Positions 6,135-8,454 of a stretch of DNA of 8,454 nucleotides are shown one piece after another. Each line of letters starts with the position of its first letter. The first letter of the stretch is position 1. The position numbers and the translations under genes are program-made. The DNA is from DAOUCV01 sp034432095 (lineage in GTDB: Bacteria > Chloroflexota > Dehalococcoidia > Dehalococcoidales > UBA2162): contig DAOUCV010000068.1 in the NCBI GenBank assembly GCA_034432095.1, positions 1 to 8,454 on the forward strand, given 5' to 3'. Under the pieces are notes generated by a model. It ran no database searches and was not told the origin of the DNA. It saw nothing but the letters and a program-made list of their open reading frames with translations.

Positions 6135-7979
6135 TTAGTAGCCCATGGACTTCTTCAGCTTTTCGTCAATCCAGACCCACTGTGGCCAGGTCATATCATC
6201 ATAGCCCACAGTGATTTCACCAGAGTAGTTCTTTACCCATGGCCAGTAAAATAGAGATACGGGTCCGGCAACATCGGGGACATGGAATGCCTGTTCAAGC
6301 GCGTATTTCGTCATTTCCCTGTATTCCCGCATGGCTTGACGAAGGTCTGTGATGGCTGCAGAGCGGACTTTCTTCAGTGACTCAGTAATAACCGGGTCGT
6401 CAATTATGCTCAGGTTGTAGCGCTTTCCCGCAAAGGAATTCCCGACCATAAAGACAGCCACAGGCCCCGTTGTGTCTGCGACGAGCGCCGGGTGGCGCCA
6501 GCCCAGACACATGCTAGTCTTGTCTCCTGCCTCTCTGATCATAAACTCAACTTCAATGCCGACCTTGCTCCACATTTCCTTGAGTATGGAGTTGTAATCT
6601 ACCTCAGCGTTGGTCAGAAGCATCTGAGTCTTAAAGCCATTGGGATAGCCCGCTTCCTTGAGAAGCTGTTTTGCCTTTTCCGGGTTATAGGAGTAAATCT
6701 CCCGGAGTATTGGTGGGTAGTCGGGGTCTGTCGGCTTAAGATACATGGGGTCGTATTCCTTGGTATAAGCGAACGGGAAGGGGAACGGGTCGCCTTTGCC
6801 TTCGTAGAGCTCTCGGTTAATCCTCTCCCTGTCGATAGCCATATTCATGGCTCGGCGAACACGGACATCGTTGAATGGAGGCGTGTCCGTCCTCATAAAC
6901 AATGGCATGCCCCTGCCCTGCCAATGCGGTGACTGGATCTCAATAATGCCTTTTGTCGTTTGTCTCAGTTCTTTGGCCTGGTCATAAGGTACGGGGACAA
7001 ACTGGTCAATTTTGCCTGTCCGCAGGGCAGCATTCCTGGTGGATACGTCGGTTACCACCATCACCTTGACCCGGTCAACATAGGGTAGCTGGTTGCCCTT
7101 TCCGGGGCCAATCGGGTCCTTCATCCAGTAATTGGGGTTCCTGATTGCGGTCACGAAAGCGTCTTGTACATAGTCTTTGATTATGAATGGACCCGTGCCC
7201 ACCTGGTTCCTCCAGTTTGAAAGGTCGCCATATTTATTTACCACTTCGGGCGGCACAATGAAGATGGCGTCGCCGAAGCGTGTGATAGCGGTATATAGGG
7301 CATCGTAGGGGACTCTGATGGTGACCTCGCGAGGCCCGGTCTTGGTTATCGGGACATTCCTCAACTCAACGTTAATGGAGTGGACAAAAGCTAAGGGCCA
7401 GGTTGTAGCCCGTACGAGAGAGAAGACCACATCATCAGCCGTGACTGCACGCCCGTTCACCAAGCGGCTGGCTTCATTATCGGGGTCAAGGGCCCAATGC
7501 ACATCGGGGCGAATCTGGTAGACAATCGTTCCCTCCTGCTTTTGAGCATCAACGGTCCATTTCCAGCTTTCCGCGATGTAGCCCATCTTCAGGTCAAAAA
7601 TATCATTGTTGGTGAATCCCCAGTCCGTTTCCTTAGTGCCATAGCCACCGGCAGGGCCTCTTGACCAGTCACCTTCCCACAAGCTGTTTAGATACAGGCC
7701 GGGGACTACACCTGTAATTATTCGAGTTGGATCCCACTGGGTGATGGGTAGGCTTGAAGCCAGACTGAGTGTCCCACCGTACTTTGGCACTTCTGGAGGT
7801 GGAATTCCTGGCTTTTCCTCTGCCACCTTTTCCGCTACTGCCTTTTCCTCTGTTTTTACTGCTACTGCCGCTTTTTCCTCGGCTTTTTTCTCCTCAACTA
7901 CTTTCGGCGCGCAGGAGGCTATCACCAGGAATAGCGCCATCAGACAGCTCACCAGCATCCAGATAATCTTCTTTTTCAT
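6135..7979 (-). CDS. Family 5 extracellular solute-binding lipoprotein (peptide/nickel ABC uptake type)
   Basis: A 614-residue ABC substrate-binding protein of the SBP_bac_5 family (DppA/OppA/NikA-like). The start has GGAGGTGA 7 bases upstream. The N-terminus MKKKIIWMLVSCLM leads to a lipobox, IASC, with Cys23 as the lipidated residue, so the mature protein is membrane-anchored outside the cell. Residues about 27-60 are a low-complexity linker of Glu, Lys, Ala and Val. The folded domain starts at PKYGGTLSLA (about 65) with family marks such as GTGPFIIKDY, the VRRAMNMAIDRERI helix (about 374-388) and KAKQLLKEAGYPNGF-like residues near 431-444. Length is at the upper end for the family because of the linker. 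No permease or ATPase genes lie beside it: the downstream neighbour is convergent and the upstream neighbour is an insertion sequence. It may work with a transporter encoded elsewhere. Oligopeptide is the default guess for ligand; sugar oligomers or metals are possible. Confidence 0.93.
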   Translation of the reverse strand: MKKKIIWMLVSCLMALFLVIASCAPKVVEEKKAEEKAAVAVKTEEKAVAEKVAEEKPGIPPPEVPKYGGTLSLASSLPITQWDPTRIITGVVPGLYLNSLWEGDWSRGPAGGYGTKETDWGFTNNDIFDLKMGYIAESWKWTVDAQKQEGTIVYQIRPDVHWALDPDNEASRLVNGRAVTADDVVFSLVRATTWPLAFVHSINVELRNVPITKTGPREVTIRVPYDALYTAITRFGDAIFIVPPEVVNKYGDLSNWRNQVGTGPFIIKDYVQDAFVTAIRNPNYWMKDPIGPGKGNQLPYVDRVKVMVVTDVSTRNAALRTGKIDQFVPVPYDQAKELRQTTKGIIEIQSPHWQGRGMPLFMRTDTPPFNDVRVRRAMNMAIDRERINRELYEGKGDPFPFPFAYTKEYDPMYLKPTDPDYPPILREIYSYNPEKAKQLLKEAGYPNGFKTQMLLTNAEVDYNSILKEMWSKVGIEVEFMIREAGDKTSMCLGWRHPALVADTTGPVAVFMVGNSFAGKRYNLSIIDDPVITESLKKVRSAAITDLRQAMREYREMTKYALEQAFHVPDVAGPVSLFYWPWVKNYSGEITVGYDDMTWPQWVWIDEKLKKSMGY

Positions 7980-8070
7980 GGTTGCTTCACCTCCGCACTG
8001 AATTTTAATAACACTTACTATTCAGTCTTTTCGCCACGTCCTTACCTTGTCAACCACCTTCTTTTACCAC

Positions 8071-8086
8071 TTCAATTGTTCAATTG
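8071..8086. repeat. Tandem TTCAATTG doublet
   Basis: TTCAATTG occurs twice in a row, each containing the palindrome CAATTG. It lies about 92 bases upstream of the binding-protein start, within the presumed leader. It could be a protein-binding site or chance; nothing else supports a role. Confidence 0.3.
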
Positions 8087-8137
8087 TTTTACTCCAATGG
8101 CATCACCTCCTCGGCGGCAGAGCGCCTCTATCAAACT

Positions 8138-8190
8138 AAAAAAGGCATCAAGAACCGCTGTATCAATTAGTGATAGCGATTCCGATGCCC
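8138..8190 (-). terminator. Intrinsic terminator or attenuator upstream of the solute-binding protein
   Basis: Read on the minus strand, GGCATC (8189-8184) pairs with GATGCC (8149-8144). The stem continues inward through nine pairs (GGAATCGCT with AGCGGTTCT, one G-U at the base and one inside) after a skipped T, then a 2-base bulge, then ATCA/TGAT, closing on a CTAAT loop. Six Ts follow at 8143-8138. This is a textbook Rho-independent shape with the T-tract on the minus strand. It lies between a candidate promoter and the binding-protein gene, so it could end a short RNA or attenuate that gene. Confidence 0.65.
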
Positions 8191-8251
8191 TTTGTCCGAA
8201 GCATCTAGTCTCTCCGGCTTTATGTGATTTTTTTACTTTTTCTACATTTTG
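8138..8251 (-). ncRNA. Putative leader or small RNA between promoter and terminator
   Basis: From the expected start near 8251 to the T-tract at 8138 is about 114 nt with no coding potential of note. Within it, CCGGAG and CTTCGG can form a 6-bp stem with a 10-base loop. GATGC at 8205-8201 can pair with GCATC at 8188-8184, which is also the 5' arm of the terminator stem. The two pairings exclude one another, as in attenuators. I recognise no known riboswitch class. The remaining 7980-8137 holds the TTCAATTG doublet, a GGAGGTGATG string followed by a four-codon frame (MPLE), and the binding-protein ribosome-binding site. Confidence 0.3.
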
Positions 8252-8257
8252 CGAGTA

Positions 8258-8286
8258 AGTCTAGTCTTATTCTGCTAATTTGTCAA
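8258..8286 (-). promoter_or_regulatory. Sigma70-type promoter candidate upstream of the solute-binding protein
   Basis: On the minus strand TTGACA (8286-8281) is a perfect -35 and TAGACT (8263-8258) a 4/6 -10, with exactly 17 bases between. Transcription would start near 8251, leaving about 270 bases before the binding-protein ATG. The -35 lies about 32 bases from the first insertion-sequence repeat, so the insertion landed very close to, but not clearly inside, this promoter. Confidence 0.5.
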
Positions 8287-8317
8287 GAGGAGTTAATCCC
8301 CCTCTTAGTAATTTTTC

Positions 8318-8373
8318 AAAATTAGACTGTTAACGACTGAAAATTAGACTGTTAATGGTTCAAAACTGGACTG
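8318..8373 (+). repeat. Three subterminal repeats spaced 22 bp apart
   Basis: AAAATTAGACTGTTAA occurs at 8318-8333 and identically at 8340-8355. A diverged third copy, AAAACTGGACTG, is at 8362-8373 (10 of 12 bases). The spacing of 22 bp places the copies about two helical turns apart, on one face of the DNA, which suits transposase binding at an element end. Confidence 0.75.
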
Positions 8374-8379
8374 GGATAT

Positions 8380-8408
8380 TACATCCTTCTGAAAAAAAGG
8401 AGGATGTA
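8380..8408 (+). promoter_or_regulatory. Hairpin burying the transposase ribosome-binding site
   Basis: TACATCCTTCT (8380-8390) pairs with AGGAGGATGTA (8398-8408): 11 pairs with one T-G wobble and a 7-base GAAAAAA loop. The right arm contains the entire AGGAGG ribosome-binding site and the A of the start codon. Transcripts that enter from outside would fold this way and be poorly translated. This type of guard against read-through is known for several insertion sequences such as IS10 and IS200. Confidence 0.6.
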
Positions 8409-8454
8409 TGGACCAGATCCACAAGAGGTTCACTGCCGAACAGGTGAAAGTTTT
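8408..8454 (+). CDS. N-terminus of a probable transposase (partial)
   Basis: The frame ATG GAC CAG encodes MDQIHKRFTAEQVKV and is cut by the window end. AAAGGAGG ends 4 bases before the ATG. An alternative ATG at 8404 in another frame overlaps the ribosome-binding site and is unlikely. The sequence resembles starts I recall for DDE-type transposases with an N-terminal helix-turn-helix in Chloroflexota genomes, but 15 residues are not enough to name a family. The call rests mainly on the repeats and hairpin in front of it. Confidence 0.55.
   Translation, partial: MDQIHKRFTAEQVKV

Larger units (their letters stand above)
8318..8454 (+). mobile_element. Left end of an insertion sequence (runs off the window)
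   Basis: Repeats with a 22-base period, a buried ribosome-binding site and the start of a probable transposase gene follow in order, as at the left end of many insertion sequences. The outer boundary cannot be fixed because the right end is outside the window; it may lie some bases left of 8318. The family is unresolved: multiple subterminal repeats occur in IS21 among others, and the visible protein start is too short to decide. Confidence 0.6.

Noticed and set aside
6492..6932. 146-codon plus-strand open frame opposite the solute-binding protein
   Set aside because: It lies wholly antisense to a well-supported gene, has no ribosome-binding site that I can see and no recognisable protein features.
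8085..8110. GAGGAGGTGATG followed by a four-codon frame (MPLE) as a leader peptide
   Set aside because: The ribosome-binding site is only 2 bases from the ATG and the peptide has no regulatory codon run; it may be a relic.
8144..8190. The GGCATC...GATGCC palindrome considered as a CRISPR repeat or MITE
   Set aside because: There is a single copy in the window, with no spacers, no target duplication and a T-tract typical of a terminator.
8076..8258. 60-codon plus-strand open frame in the leader region
   Set aside because: It runs across the terminator hairpin and ends at the minus-strand promoter; composition is arbitrary and no ribosome-binding site precedes it.
8285..8306. AAGAGG/CCTCTT hairpin followed by a short T run on the plus strand, considered as a terminator or element end
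   Set aside because: The stem is only 6 bp with a 10-base loop, the T run is separated from it by several bases, and no plus-strand gene ends before it.

Overview
The window looks like a piece of an anaerobic bacterial genome. My best guess is Chloroflexota, in the Dehalococcoidia neighbourhood. This is an inference from the style of the proteins: a PadR regulator with a heterodimeric ABC exporter whose second subunit starts glycine-rich, a small LUD protein with a cysteine cluster, and a KEA-rich lipoprotein binding protein. No marker gene here proves the taxonomy. Coding density is moderate. The intergenic regions hold readable structure: operators, terminators, a tRNA and decaying mobile DNA.

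Left third (1-2476, minus strand): a PadR-family repressor gene, an ABC half-exporter gene and the first 19 codons of a second, glycine-rich protein form one operon. The exporter's Walker B carries Asp instead of the catalytic Glu. That is expected for the degenerate-site half of a heterodimeric exporter, so the truncated gene is probably its partner. The PadR promoter region contains a perfect 8-bp inverted repeat that overlaps a candidate -35, which suggests autoregulation as in LmrR/LmrCD-type drug-efflux systems.

Middle (2513-4899): a divergently transcribed, secreted alpha/beta hydrolase with a visible Ser-Asp-His set and an unrecognised C-terminal domain. It runs tail to tail, with an 8-base gap, into a site-2-protease-like membrane protein. 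That protein has lost both zinc-binding histidines of HExxH (REFVL instead), so it is a candidate pseudoprotease. A tRNA-Arg(CCT) gene lies 16 bases upstream of it on the same strand.

Right-middle (4900-5980): the stretch between the tRNA and the next gene is not empty. On the minus strand it contains a decayed tyrosine-recombinase C-terminus, with arginine and tyrosine boxes in different frames and a stop between them. A LUD-domain protein (LutC-like) with a CX5CX2CX6C cluster follows on the plus strand, from a strong Shine-Dalgarno and an extended -10.

Right third (5981-8454): a hairpin terminator separates the LUD gene from a convergent family 5 solute-binding lipoprotein with no permease or ATPase genes beside it here. 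Its roughly 270-nt upstream region holds a TTGACA-N17-TAGACT promoter, a strong terminator-like hairpin and a competing upstream pairing, so it may be an attenuated leader. The window ends inside the left end of an insertion sequence: three 22-bp-spaced repeats, a hairpin that buries the transposase ribosome-binding site, and the first 15 codons of the presumed transposase.
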